Positions 29,344 to 37,951 of a DNA stretch of 64,000 bases are shown one piece after another (positions within the stretch are counted from its first letter, which is position 1; each line of letters begins with the position of its first letter). Source of the DNA: Bradyrhizobium sp. 149 (GTDB lineage Bacteria; Pseudomonadota; Alphaproteobacteria; Rhizobiales; Xanthobacteraceae). The translations under genes and the position numbers were made by a program. The notes beneath the pieces are model-generated. The model was given only the letters and a program-made list of their open reading frames with translations, ran no database searches and had not been told where the DNA came from. The stretch lies in NCBI RefSeq assembly GCF_023073915.1, contig NZ_JADPKK010000005.1, positions 62,001 to 126,000 of the forward strand, in the 5' to 3' direction.

Positions 29344-30927
29344 CTACTTCACCGCTCCAAACCGGCTGTCGAACGAGTTCGACTGCACCACCGGCGCGGC
29401 TCCCATGATCTGGGTCGCTTCACCCGCGCCATCCGACCCCGACGGCTTGAGCGCAGGACGGGTTGCGGCGAGGCGGGTGTCGGGCTTCGCAGGTTCAGCG
29501 GGCTTGGCGGCGGCAACGGCTGGCTTCGGCGCGTCCTTGGACGTGTCGCGACCCGGCACGAACCGGGTCACCGCGGCCTTCAGCCGGGACGCTGCGGTGG
29601 GCGGTGTCGTGGTCGTCGCGGCCGGGGCGACGGATGCCGTGGCCTGCGGCGTTGGCGTGGTCGCCGTCGCGTCGGCGTTGCCCACGCCCATCTTGCGGCC
29701 GAGATTCGAGAAGAAGCCGGATTTCTCGGGCGGAGCTGCGGTGGCGACGCGGGCGTTGGCGGCGGGCGCGCTGACGGCGACGACCGGCTCTTCCCGCGGC
29801 GAGGGCGCGGCTGCATCGAGATTCGGTTTCGGCGGATTGACGTGGCCGGGGATCGTGCCCGGTGCCTTCGCCATCGCCAGCATCTGCAAGGTCGTGCCTT
29901 CGGCGCCCTCCGACAGGCCGGTCGAGCCTTCCGGAATCTTCGCGGCAAAAATCTTGTTCATGCCGCCGTCGATGCCGGTGTTCATGCGCGCAACCGGCGT
30001 GCCGCGGGAAACCAGCTTGTTGTATTCGGCCTGATCGCGTGCATCCTTCTCGCGCACGGCGCTGACGATGTCCTCGGGGATCACATAGGCCGGACATTTT
30101 GCCGAGGCGTCGAACACCGGATCGCGCTTGGCGTCGGGCGGCTTCGCCGCGTCGAAGACGTACTTCTTCTCGCAGAAATCGACCTTCGGCTCCTGCCGCG
30201 TCACCTCGAAATGATCATAGCCTTCCTTGATCATCTTCCAGAACGGCATGTTCGGATTGTTCCGGTGCTTGGCCATGTTCACCGGCGTCATCTTGAAAGG
30301 AAAGGCCTGCAGCTGGAACGCCTTCTGGCCGCCGAAGAACGACTCGCGCCCAAGCGAATAGATCTCGGCGATCTGCTCGTCCGTCATCGCGTAGCAACCG
30401 CGCGACGAACAATCGCCATGCACCATCAGCTGCGAGCCGCTGCGGCCCAAGGCCTTGTCGAACGCGTTCGGATAACCCGTGTTGAACGACAGGTAATAGG
30501 CCGACTGCGGATTCATCTGGCTCGGATTGATCGAGTAGAATCCCTCCGGCGCCTGGCGGTCGCCTTCGCGCACCTTCGGGCCGAGGTCGCCCGACCAGCG
30601 GCAGATCGGATAGGTCTTGAGCAGCGCGAACTGGCCGTTGCGGGTCTGCTTCCAGACCTCGAGCTCGGCCTCCTGCTTGAAGAGGCGCACCAGGATCGGC
30701 GATTGCAGGTCCATGTCCTTCTCGGCCATCGCGGCGAGAAGTTTTGGCGGGACCGGCTGGTTGGCCTTGGCATTGGTCGCAAGCGAAACCTGGTCGGTGT
30801 CGCAGCCGGCCAGCACAAAGCTGGCGGCAAGCGCCACCGAAACCAAAAACGCGCGCGCAAGCGAACGAGAAATCAAGATGGACCCCACACCGTCCAGGGC
30901 ATCGCGCAAACCCCAATCTTGAAACAT
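29344..30927 (-). CDS. YafK-like L,D-transpeptidase-fold lipoprotein with long Pro/Ala-rich tail
   Basis: A 527-residue envelope protein. The N-terminal SLARAFLVSVALAASFVLAGC is a lipoprotein signal with the lipid-attachment Cys near residue 42. The YkuD/YafK catalytic region has His170 and Cys178 in MVHGDCSSRGCYAMTD. YafK-type enzymes cleave or form crosslinks between peptidoglycan and outer-membrane anchors, but the precise reaction here is unknown. Residues from about 370 onward are low-complexity Ala/Pro/Thr. The start is uncertain: GTG at 30888 or TTG at 30876 would give a more usual signal length. Confidence 0.85.
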   Translation of the reverse strand: MFQDWGLRDALDGVGSILISRSLARAFLVSVALAASFVLAGCDTDQVSLATNAKANQPVPPKLLAAMAEKDMDLQSPILVRLFKQEAELEVWKQTRNGQFALLKTYPICRWSGDLGPKVREGDRQAPEGFYSINPSQMNPQSAYYLSFNTGYPNAFDKALGRSGSQLMVHGDCSSRGCYAMTDEQIAEIYSLGRESFFGGQKAFQLQAFPFKMTPVNMAKHRNNPNMPFWKMIKEGYDHFEVTRQEPKVDFCEKKYVFDAAKPPDAKRDPVFDASAKCPAYVIPEDIVSAVREKDARDQAEYNKLVSRGTPVARMNTGIDGGMNKIFAAKIPEGSTGLSEGAEGTTLQMLAMAKAPGTIPGHVNPPKPNLDAAAPSPREEPVVAVSAPAANARVATAAPPEKSGFFSNLGRKMGVGNADATATTPTPQATASVAPAATTTTPPTAASRLKAAVTRFVPGRDTSKDAPKPAVAAAKPAEPAKPDTRLAATRPALKPSGSDGAGEATQIMGAAPVVQSNSFDSRFGAVK

Positions 30928-31236
30928 GATCGGACCGGAGACCCGGACCCGTCGCGACGGGCTTGTTCAGATCACGCTCCAGCGCTTATGCCCTGAAGCC
31001 ATTAATTAAAATTCTAACCTCCGGGTCATGTGGTCGCAACCCGAACGGGGATCACGAGCCCGTTGGCCCAAAGGCGTGGTCAACGAAGACTTAAACTGGG
31101 CTGAAACTTGGGCCTTGCGGCCAGACCGGTACAGAGATCGCTGATTTGGGCAAAAAAAGGGTTAACGCGGGGTTACTGCGTAGCTCTTCACCTCCCCCGC
31201 GAGCGGGGAGGGAGCGCACCACCGTTGCGGCCCGAA
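30928..31236. other. Non-coding gap with GC-rich hairpin near accA
   Basis: No gene is supported in this stretch between the YafK-like gene and accA. Near its right end is a hairpin (CCTCCCC at 31191-31197, GGGGAGG at 31205-31211), 26 bases after the accA stop. It could help end accA transcripts, although no U-run follows, and it resembles a dispersed repeat. An AT-rich patch (ATTAATTAAAATTCTAA at about 31001-31017) may contain the promoter of the YafK-like gene. Confidence 0.4.
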
Positions 31237-32199
31237 TCAGCCCAGTTTCCGGCCGATATCGAGGAATTTCTGCCGCCGCTGCTTGCGGATGGCGTCACCG
31301 TCGAGGCCGCGCAGCTCGTCAAAGGCCTTGGCGATGGCGTCGCCCGTGGTGGCGATCATGGCGGCGGGGTCGCGATGGGCGCCGCCGACCGGCTCCTTGA
31401 GAATGCTGTCGATCACGCCGAAGCGGAGCATGTCCTGGGCGGTGATCTTCATGTTGTTGGCGGCTTCCTGCGCCTTGGAGCCGTCGCGCCAGAGGATCGA
31501 GGAGGCGGCCTCGGGCGAGATCACGCTGTAGATCGCGTGCTCCAGCATCAGGACCTTGTTGGCGGTGGTGATGGCGATGGCGCCGCCCGACATGCCCTCA
31601 CCAGTGATGATGGCGACGTTCGGCACGGTCAGCGCCATGCAGGCATCGGTCGAGCGCGCGATCGCCTCGGCCTGGCCGCGCTCTTCGGCGCCGATGCCGG
31701 GATAGGCGCCGGCGGAATCGGCGAGCGACAGCACCGGCAGGCCGAACCGCTCGGCCATCTCCATCAGCCGCACGCATTTGCGATAGCCCTCGGGCCGCGC
31801 CATGCCGAAATTATGCTTGATACGGCTCTCGGTGGAATCGCCCTTTTCCTGGCCCATCACGCAGATGGCCTCACCGCGGAAGCGGCCGAAGCCGGCTACC
31901 AGCGCCTCGTCCTCGCCGAATTTGCGGTCGCCGGCGAGCGGAGTGAACTCGGTGATCAGGCCCTTGATGAAGTCGTTGAAATGTGGCCGCTGCGGATGCC
32001 GCGCGACCAGCGTCTTCTGCCACGGCGTCAGGTTCAGATAGAGGTCGGCCACCGCCTGCGCGGCCTTGTCCTCGATCCGCCCGATCTCCTCGGCGATGTC
32101 GCTGCCGGAGGCCGCAAGCGTCCTCAATTCGTCGAGCTTGGAATCGAGCTCGGCGACGGGCTTTTCGAAATCGAGATAGCTGCGCATCTGGTCTGGCAT
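31237..32199 (-). CDS. accA: Acetyl-CoA carboxylase carboxyltransferase subunit alpha
   Basis: Carboxyltransferase half that, with AccD, transfers CO2 from biotin to acetyl-CoA for fatty-acid synthesis. In 320 residues the family opening MRSYLDFEKPVAELDSKLDELR is followed by PQRPHFNDFIKGLITEFTPLAGDRKFGEDEALVAG and the oxyanion/CoA region LSLADSAGAYPGIGAEERGQAEAIA. ATG at 32199 was chosen; the longer frame adds a stretch unlike AccA. Confidence 0.97.
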   Translation of the reverse strand: MPDQMRSYLDFEKPVAELDSKLDELRTLAASGSDIAEEIGRIEDKAAQAVADLYLNLTPWQKTLVARHPQRPHFNDFIKGLITEFTPLAGDRKFGEDEALVAGFGRFRGEAICVMGQEKGDSTESRIKHNFGMARPEGYRKCVRLMEMAERFGLPVLSLADSAGAYPGIGAEERGQAEAIARSTDACMALTVPNVAIITGEGMSGGAIAITTANKVLMLEHAIYSVISPEAASSILWRDGSKAQEAANNMKITAQDMLRFGVIDSILKEPVGGAHRDPAAMIATTGDAIAKAFDELRGLDGDAIRKQRRQKFLDIGRKLG

Positions 32200-32400
32200 C
32201 AACTCAATATAGGGAGGACGGGGCGAGGCGGCGAAGCGGATTCGATGTCGCGGAAAGAAGTCTAGGTTCGTCAATGAGTTGGCTAGTGTGCTCGCAAGGA
32301 GCGCAGGCCAAATCAATCGTAAGGCCACGGCTCTTTCTGCGGAGATGTGGCCGAAGTCAAGGCGGTTTCGGGCTTGGCCTGCAGCTGGGTACGCCCAGCC

Positions 32401-33384
32401 CTACTTCTCCGCCAGCGGGTGCAGGTCGCGGACCAGGCTCTTCAGCCGCTCCTCGACCACGTGGGTGTAGATCTGGGTCGTCGAGATGTCGGTGTGGCCG
32501 AGCAGCGTCTGCACGATGCGCAGATCGGCACCGTTGTGAAGCAGGTGACTGGCGAAGGCGTGGCGCAGCACGTGTGGGGAGACCAGCCGGGCCTGGAGGC
32601 CCGAAGCCACCGCGAGCTCCTTCAGGTCGCGGGCAAAATGCTGCCGCGTCAGATGCCCGCTCTCGCCGAACGAGGGGAACAACCATTTCGAAGCCGCCAA
32701 GCTGTTCGTCTTGTCCGTCTTCGCGTTTATCTTGGCGGCCTCCGTCGCCGCGAGATAATCGGCCATCGCCTGACGCGAGGCCTCATTGAGCGGCACCAGC
32801 CGTTCCTTGTTGCCCTTGCCGCGCACCACGATCATGCGGGCGTCGCGCTTCGCGGCCGTGCGCGGCAGCGCCACCAGCTCGGAGACACGCAGGCCGGTGG
32901 CGTAGAGCACCTCGAGCAGGCAATAGAGTCTCAGAGAGCGCAGCCGTTTCGAGGGCGAGGCATCCTCCGCTTCGCTCAATTCCTTGGCGCGGCGGAGCAT
33001 GCGGTCGACATCCGCGATCGACAGCACCTTCGGCAGGCCGCGGCCGCGCTTGGGGCCGGACAGGATCGCCGCGGGATCGTCGGTTCTGATCCGTTCGCTC
33101 AGGAGGAAGCGATAGAGATGCCGCATCGCCGACAGCCGCCGCGCGACACTGGTGGACTTGAAGCCGCGCGTGTCGAGATCGGCGAGATAGTCGCGTAGCG
33201 TCTCCGTCGCCGCGTCCGCGAATGTATGGCCGACGCGGCCGAGAAACTCGGAGAAGTCGGTGAGGTCGCGGCGGTAGGCATCAAGCGTATTGGGGCCGGC
33301 GCCCTGTTCCGCCGCGAGCATGTCGAGGAACAGGCCGGTGAGCTTGGCGTCTGAGGGCTTGTTAGCGGAAGATCTGGCACGCAT
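32401..33384 (-). CDS. xerD: Site-specific tyrosine recombinase XerD
   Basis: With XerC resolves chromosome dimers at dif. The 327-residue protein has an N-terminal SAM-like core-binding domain (FLDMLAAEQGAGPNTLDAYRRDLTDF). The catalytic domain has Arg in LYATGLRVSELVAL, Lys in VRGKGNKERLVPL, HxxR in SPHVLRHAFASHLL, and His and the nucleophilic Tyr in LLGHTDISTTQIYTHV. Neighbours are accA and, in reverse orientation, aroKB, the normal chromosomal setting, so it is the housekeeping enzyme and not a phage integrase. Confidence 0.94.
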   Translation of the reverse strand: MRARSSANKPSDAKLTGLFLDMLAAEQGAGPNTLDAYRRDLTDFSEFLGRVGHTFADAATETLRDYLADLDTRGFKSTSVARRLSAMRHLYRFLLSERIRTDDPAAILSGPKRGRGLPKVLSIADVDRMLRRAKELSEAEDASPSKRLRSLRLYCLLEVLYATGLRVSELVALPRTAAKRDARMIVVRGKGNKERLVPLNEASRQAMADYLAATEAAKINAKTDKTNSLAASKWLFPSFGESGHLTRQHFARDLKELAVASGLQARLVSPHVLRHAFASHLLHNGADLRIVQTLLGHTDISTTQIYTHVVEERLKSLVRDLHPLAEK

Positions 33385-33401
33385 GCCCGGCAGCCTAGCG
33401 C

Positions 33402-33548
33402 CTATTTCTTGAGAAATTTGTCCGGCGGGATCGTCACCGTCATTTCCCGCGGCTTGGGATTGACGAAGTTCGCCAGCGCGAAGACCACGCCATAGACGAC
33501 GCCGGCGATCACGGCGACGACCGTCAGGAAGCGGAACAGGCTGGGCAT
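33402..33548 (-). CDS. Small conserved single-pass membrane protein
   Basis: A 48-residue protein consisting of one hydrophobic helix (FRFLTVVAVIAGVVYGVVFALANF) followed by a polar tail with NPKPREMTVTIPPDKFLKK. It lies 17 bases upstream of xerD on the same strand and opposite to aroK. The TIPPDKF tail is the kind of conserved C-terminus seen in small rhizobial hypothetical proteins. Function unknown. Confidence 0.7.
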   Translation of the reverse strand: MPSLFRFLTVVAVIAGVVYGVVFALANFVNPKPREMTVTIPPDKFLKK

Positions 33549-33732
33549 CGGCAAGATCTCGGAGAGGGTCTCGGTCAGGGGCTTGGCGGGCAAATTAACC
33601 AATGAAATCATCCAACACGTTCGCCGTTTCGTGGCAAGAGTCCTCTGGCGAGGGCCCCTGCGGGGTCGTATAGGTGGCCAAAGGATGCCGCCTTTGGCGG
33701 CAGATCGAGCGAGACCCATTCGAGCGAGACAA

Positions 33733-34356
33733 ATGTCCGACGCCGCGTTGCCGATCCAAGCTTCGCCTGAGGCCGACATCCTGTCGGCGCTCGGGACGCG
33801 CTCGATCGTGCTCGTCGGCATGATGGGCGTGGGCAAATCCACCATCGGCCGCCGCATGGCTCTCAGGCTCAAGCTGCCCTTCGTCGACGCCGACACCGAG
33901 ATCGAGGCGGCAGCCGGCATGACCATACCGGAAATCTTCGAGCGCCACGGCGAGCCGCATTTCCGCGACGGCGAGGCCCGCGTGATCGCGCGTCTGCTCG
34001 ACGGCGGCCCCATCGTGCTGGCGACCGGCGGCGGCGCCTTCATGCGCGAGGAGACGCGGAGCCGCATCGCGGCGAAGGCGATCTCGATCTGGCTCAAGGC
34101 CGACCATGATGTCATCATGCGCCGCGTGCGCCGGCGCGCCGACCGTCCGCTCCTCCAGACCCCCGATCCCGAGGGAACCGTGACGCGCCTGCTCACCGAG
34201 CGCGAGCCGGTCTACGGCAAGGCCGACCTGACCATCGCCTCGCGCGACGTGCCGCACGACAAGATCGTCGAGGAGACCATCGAGACGCTGCGCGCGCATC
34301 TTTGCGGCGAACAGGCGTCCCCGCCACCAGCCGACGTCGCGAGTGCCGTACGATGA
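33733..34356 (+). CDS. aroK: Shikimate kinase
   Basis: Phosphorylates shikimate in aromatic amino-acid synthesis. In 207 residues: P-loop VGMMGVGKSTIGRRMA (about 28-43), shikimate-binding PFVDADTEIEAAAGMTIPEIF, the GGGA loop ATGGGAFM, and lid RADRPLLQT. The ATG at 33733 follows the upstream stretch RARPIRARQ of a longer frame. Its stop overlaps the aroB ATG by 4 bases (ATGA), so aroK and aroB are coupled. Confidence 0.96.
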   Translation: MSDAALPIQASPEADILSALGTRSIVLVGMMGVGKSTIGRRMALRLKLPFVDADTEIEAAAGMTIPEIFERHGEPHFRDGEARVIARLLDGGPIVLATGGGAFMREETRSRIAAKAISIWLKADHDVIMRRVRRRADRPLLQTPDPEGTVTRLLTEREPVYGKADLTIASRDVPHDKIVEETIETLRAHLCGEQASPPPADVASAVR

Positions 34357-35501
34357 CCGCGCCTTTGAAACATTCCGATCCTGTCAATGTGAAGGTCGCG
34401 CTCGGCGATCGCGCCTATGACATCGTCATCGGCCGCGGCGTGCTGGCCTCGCTCGGCGAGCGGGTCGCGCGTTTGCGCCCCGGCGTGCGCACCGCGATCG
34501 TGACGGATCGCACCGTCGCGAAATACTGGCTCGAACCCGCCGAGGCATCACTCGCCGCCGGGGGCATTCCGACATCGCGCATCGTCGTCGAGGAAGGCGA
34601 GATCTCCAAGACCTATGCCGGCCTCGAAAAGGTCAGCGAAGCCCTGATCGCCGCGAAAATCGAGCGCAACGATCTCGTCATCGCGCTCGGCGGCGGCGTT
34701 GTCGGCGATCTCGCCGGCTTTGCCGCGGCAATCCTGCGCCGCGGCGTCGACTTCGTGCAGGTGCCGACCTCGCTGCTGGCGCAGGTCGATTCCTCCGTCG
34801 GCGGCAAGACCGGCATCAACTCGCCGCAGGGCAAGAACCTGCTCGGCGCCTTCCACCAGCCGGTGCTTGTGATCGCCGACACCGCCGTGCTCGACACGCT
34901 GTCGCCGCGGCAATTCCGCGCCGGCTATGCCGAGGTCGCCAAATACGGCGTGCTCGGCGACGAGGCCTTCTTTGCCTGGCTGGAGAAGAACCATTCCGAC
35001 ATCTCGAAGGGCGGTTCGGCGCGTGAGCATGCGATCGCGACCTCCTGCCGCGCCAAGGCCGGCGTCGTCTCGCGCGACGAGCGCGAGACCGGCGAGCGCG
35101 CACTGCTCAATCTCGGCCATACGTTTGGCCATGCGCTCGAAGCCGCGACCGGTTTCTCCGATCGCCTGTTTCACGGCGAGGGCGTTGCGATCGGCATGAC
35201 GCTGGCGGCGCAGCTCTCGGCCAGGCTCGGCATGATCGGCGAAGCGGATGCGACGCGGGTCGAGCGTCACCTCATCGAGGCCGGCCTGCCGACGCGCTTA
35301 CAGGACATCGCGGGCTTCGCGCAGGAGGGGCTTGCCGATGCCGACGCGCTGATGGCGCTGATGGCACAGGACAAGAAGGTCGAGCGCGGCAAGCTCACCT
35401 TCATCCTGCTGGAGGCCGTGGGGCGCGCCGTCATCGCGAAGAACGTCGAGCCGGCTCCGGTGCGCGACTTCCTGAAGGACCAGCTCGCGCAAAGGTCATG
35501 A
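34353..35501 (+). CDS. aroB: 3-Dehydroquinate synthase
   Basis: Converts DAHP to 3-dehydroquinate using NAD and a divalent metal. It has 382 residues with the NAD region LVIALGGGVVGDLAGFAAA, the metal/substrate segment VPTSLLAQVDSSVGGKTGIN, and the His ligands in GHTFGHALEAATGF and LFHGEGVAIGM. It is translationally coupled to aroK upstream and followed by a CNNM/CBS gene after a repeat. Confidence 0.97.
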   Translation: MTAPLKHSDPVNVKVALGDRAYDIVIGRGVLASLGERVARLRPGVRTAIVTDRTVAKYWLEPAEASLAAGGIPTSRIVVEEGEISKTYAGLEKVSEALIAAKIERNDLVIALGGGVVGDLAGFAAAILRRGVDFVQVPTSLLAQVDSSVGGKTGINSPQGKNLLGAFHQPVLVIADTAVLDTLSPRQFRAGYAEVAKYGVLGDEAFFAWLEKNHSDISKGGSAREHAIATSCRAKAGVVSRDERETGERALLNLGHTFGHALEAATGFSDRLFHGEGVAIGMTLAAQLSARLGMIGEADATRVERHLIEAGLPTRLQDIAGFAQEGLADADALMALMAQDKKVERGKLTFILLEAVGRAVIAKNVEPAPVRDFLKDQLAQRS

Positions 35502-35521
35502 CGCGCGGCTGAACGGCGTGA

Positions 35522-35587
35522 GAGCGTTTTCGAGCGAAGTGGGTACCGGTTCGCGTCAAGAAAACGCGTCAAAACAAGCAACCAGAG
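35522..35587. repeat. Dispersed intergenic repeat between aroB and the CNNM gene
   Basis: Contains GAGCGTTTTC (35522-35531), a central GTGGGTACCGGTTCGCGTC, then GAAAACGC, forming an inverted repeat GCGTTTTC/GAAAACGC, and ends with AACGCGTCAAAACAAGCAACCAGAG, of which 22 of 25 bases match 23886-23910. The arrangement matches a repeat family often found between Bradyrhizobium genes. Confidence 0.6.
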
Positions 35588-35593
35588 TGGTTC

Positions 35594-36898
35594 ATGGATT
35601 GGCTCGGATTCACCATCGTCATTCTCTGCCTGCTCGTCTCCGGCTTCTTCGCCGCGAGCGAGACCGCGCTGACTGGCGCCTCGCGCGCCAGCATGCTGCG
35701 GCTCTCCAAGCAGGGTAATCGCGACGCGGACGTCGTCTCACAGTTGCTCGACATGCGCGAGCGCCTGATCGGCGCGCTGCTGCTCGGCAACAACATCGCC
35801 AATATCAGTGCATCCGCACTGGCCACCAGCATCTTCACGGCCTGGTTCGGCGACGTCGGCGTGCTCTATGCCACCGGCTTGATGACGGCACTGGTCGTGA
35901 TCTTCGCCGAGGTGCTGCCCAAGACCATCGCGATCAACGCGCCAGATCGCATGGCGCTTGCGGTAGCGCGCCCGATGCGGCTGACGATGTACGTGCTGGG
36001 GCCGCTGCTGCGGATCGTGGAAGTCATCGTGCGGCTGTTGATGCGCCTGTTTGGCCTTGCCGGCGAGCACCAGGCGATCCTGTCGCCGACCGAGCGCCTC
36101 CGCGGTGCGGTCGACCTGCTGCATCATGAAGGCAAGTTCGAGAAGCAGGACCGCGACATGCTCGGCGGGCTGCTCGATCTGCGCGAACTCCAGGTCTCCG
36201 ACGTCATGATCCATCGCACCGAGATGACGATGATCAACGCCGACCTGCCGCCGGAGGAACTGGTGCGCGAGGTGCTGGCGGCCGAATACACCCGCATCCC
36301 GCTGTGGCGCGAGAAGCCGGAAAATATCATCGGCGTGCTCCACGCCAAGGATCTGTTGCGCGCGATCCGCGCGGCCGACGGCGACACCTCGCGCATCGAC
36401 GTCTCCACCATCGCGTTGCCGCCCTGGTTCGTGCCGGAAATGCGGCCCGTCTCCGAGCAGCTCAAGGCGTTCCGCCGCCGCAAGACCCATTTCGCGCTGG
36501 TCGTCGACGAGTACGGCGAAGTCGAAGGTCTTGTGACCCTGGAAGACATTCTGGAAGAGATCGTCGGCGACATCTCCGACGAGCATGACGTCGTGGTCGC
36601 CGGCGTGCGCGCCCAGCCGGACGGCTCGGTCGTCGTCGACGGCTCGGTGCCGATCCGCGACCTCAACCGCGCCATGGACTGGCACCTGCCCGACGAAGAG
36701 GCAACGACCGTCGCCGGCCTCGTCATTCACGAGGCGCGCTCGATCCCCGATCGCGGCCAGAGTTTCACCTTCCACGGCTTCCGCTTCCGCGTCCTCCGCC
36801 GCGAGCGCAACCGCATCACCGCGCTCCGTATTTCACCGGTGCCGCGCGAGACGGAAATGGAGGAAGCCAAGCGGCGGCGGGCAGGGACGTCGTTTTGA
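35594..36898 (+). CDS. CNNM-domain, CBS-pair membrane protein (HlyC/CorC family)
   Basis: A 434-residue protein of the CorB/CorC (cyclin-M-like) family linked to divalent metal, usually Mg2+, homeostasis. The N-terminal DUF21/CNNM membrane domain has GFFAASETALTGASRASMLRL and LLGNNIANISASALATSIF. Two CBS motifs (about 210-330; VMIHRTEMTMINADLPPEELVREV and VDEYGEVEGLVTLEDILEEIVGDI) precede a CorC_HlyC domain (GSVPIRDLNRAMDW to RITALRISP). It begins 7 bases after the repeat. Confidence 0.93.
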   Translation: MDWLGFTIVILCLLVSGFFAASETALTGASRASMLRLSKQGNRDADVVSQLLDMRERLIGALLLGNNIANISASALATSIFTAWFGDVGVLYATGLMTALVVIFAEVLPKTIAINAPDRMALAVARPMRLTMYVLGPLLRIVEVIVRLLMRLFGLAGEHQAILSPTERLRGAVDLLHHEGKFEKQDRDMLGGLLDLRELQVSDVMIHRTEMTMINADLPPEELVREVLAAEYTRIPLWREKPENIIGVLHAKDLLRAIRAADGDTSRIDVSTIALPPWFVPEMRPVSEQLKAFRRRKTHFALVVDEYGEVEGLVTLEDILEEIVGDISDEHDVVVAGVRAQPDGSVVVDGSVPIRDLNRAMDWHLPDEEATTVAGLVIHEARSIPDRGQSFTFHGFRFRVLRRERNRITALRISPVPRETEMEEAKRRRAGTSF

Positions 36899-36902
36899 CG
36901 CG

Positions 36903-37187
36903 CTAGCTCCCGCCTTCTCCCGGCGCTTGCGCATGGATTGCCAGCGCGTGCACGCTGCCGGAGAGTTCCGCGGCCAGCGCCGAATTTATCATGCGGTGGC
37001 GATCGACCCGGCTCTTCCCTTTGAAGGCCTGAGACACGATATATACGCGGAAGTGCGTCTCGCCGCTCGGCCGATGGCCGGCGTGGCCCTCATGCAAATG
37101 TGACTCGTCGACGACCTGCAGGCTTTCCGGCGTGAAAGCTTCCTGCAACTTGTTGCTGATAGTGTCTCTGATGGCCATCTGGGTCAT
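36903..37187 (-). CDS. BolA family protein
   Basis: A 94-residue BolA/IbaG-like protein acting with monothiol glutaredoxin in Fe-S delivery or as a morphogene. The fold signature is IRDTISNKLQEAFTPESLQVVDESHLHEGHAGHRPSGETHFRVYIVSQAF with HR (VDRHRMINSALAAEL) and the invariant His in HALAIHAQAP. Start 37187 (or 37178) was taken rather than the longer upstream frame. It is divergent from the J-domain gene. Confidence 0.92.
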   Translation of the reverse strand: MTQMAIRDTISNKLQEAFTPESLQVVDESHLHEGHAGHRPSGETHFRVYIVSQAFKGKSRVDRHRMINSALAAELSGSVHALAIHAQAPGEGGS

Positions 37188-37294
37188 TACGGTGCGAGAT
37201 CGCTCTCCGTTATTTGCATAGTCTGGGCTATGCTTTCCAGCTAATTGCAATGTCAAGACTTGAAGGTTTTTGCATTGCGTAGTCAAAGTCAGCC

Positions 37295-37930
37295 ATGCCG
37301 ATCGATTCATCAAAGTTCTTCGACTCCATCCGGGTCAAGCCGAAAGGCAAGCAACCGGAGGTGAAGCCGCGCGACGCCGTGGTCAACTGCGAATGGACCG
37401 GGTGCCAGAACAAGGGCGCCCATCGTGCGCCCAAGGGTCGCGATAACCAGCGTGAGTACTGGCACTTCTGCCTGAACCACGTGCGCGAGTACAACCAGAA
37501 CTACAATTTCTTCTCCGGCATGAATGCCGACGCTGTCGCGCGCTATCAGAAGGATGCGCTGACCGGCCATCGTCCGACCTGGAAGATGGGCGCCAATGGC
37601 GGCGTCAAGAAAGGCGCGGAGGCCGAGATCGACGGCGCCTTCGATCCGTTCAGCATGTTCCAGGAGCTCAACGGCCGCACCGGCTGGCGTGCCGGCCCGC
37701 AGGCCGCGCCGAAGGCCGAGACGCGCAAGATCATGAACGCCGAGCGCAAGGCGCTCCAGGTGATGGGCCTCGGCCCCGACTCCACGCTCGCCGACGTCAA
37801 GTCGAAGTACAAGGCGCTGGTGAAGCAGCATCACCCCGACGCCAACGGCGGCGACCGCTCCACCGAGGATCGCCTGATCGAGATCATCAAGGCGTATAAT
37901 TATCTGAAGACCGTGGTGCGCGAGGCGTAG
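37295..37930 (+). CDS. J-domain (DnaJ-like) protein
   Basis: A 211-residue protein with an unrelated N-terminal region (about 1-140; CEWTGCQNKGAHRAPKGRDNQREYWHFCLNHVREYN, possibly a zinc-binding module with Cys and His) and a J domain at the C-terminus. The J-domain HPD tripeptide is in VKQHHPDANGGDRSTEDRLIEIIKAYNYLK. This architecture, J domain at the end, is typical of the alphaproteobacterial DnaJ-like protein paired with BolA. Likely an Hsp70 co-chaperone, client unknown. Confidence 0.88.
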   Translation: MPIDSSKFFDSIRVKPKGKQPEVKPRDAVVNCEWTGCQNKGAHRAPKGRDNQREYWHFCLNHVREYNQNYNFFSGMNADAVARYQKDALTGHRPTWKMGANGGVKKGAEAEIDGAFDPFSMFQELNGRTGWRAGPQAAPKAETRKIMNAERKALQVMGLGPDSTLADVKSKYKALVKQHHPDANGGDRSTEDRLIEIIKAYNYLKTVVREA

Positions 37931-37951
37931 GCCTCGCGCCGGCCCCATTCC

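Noticed and set aside
32401..33384. Reading the tyrosine recombinase as a phage or island integrase
   Set aside because: Its length, sequence pattern and setting next to accA and aroKB fit chromosomal XerD; it is far from the AT-rich island.
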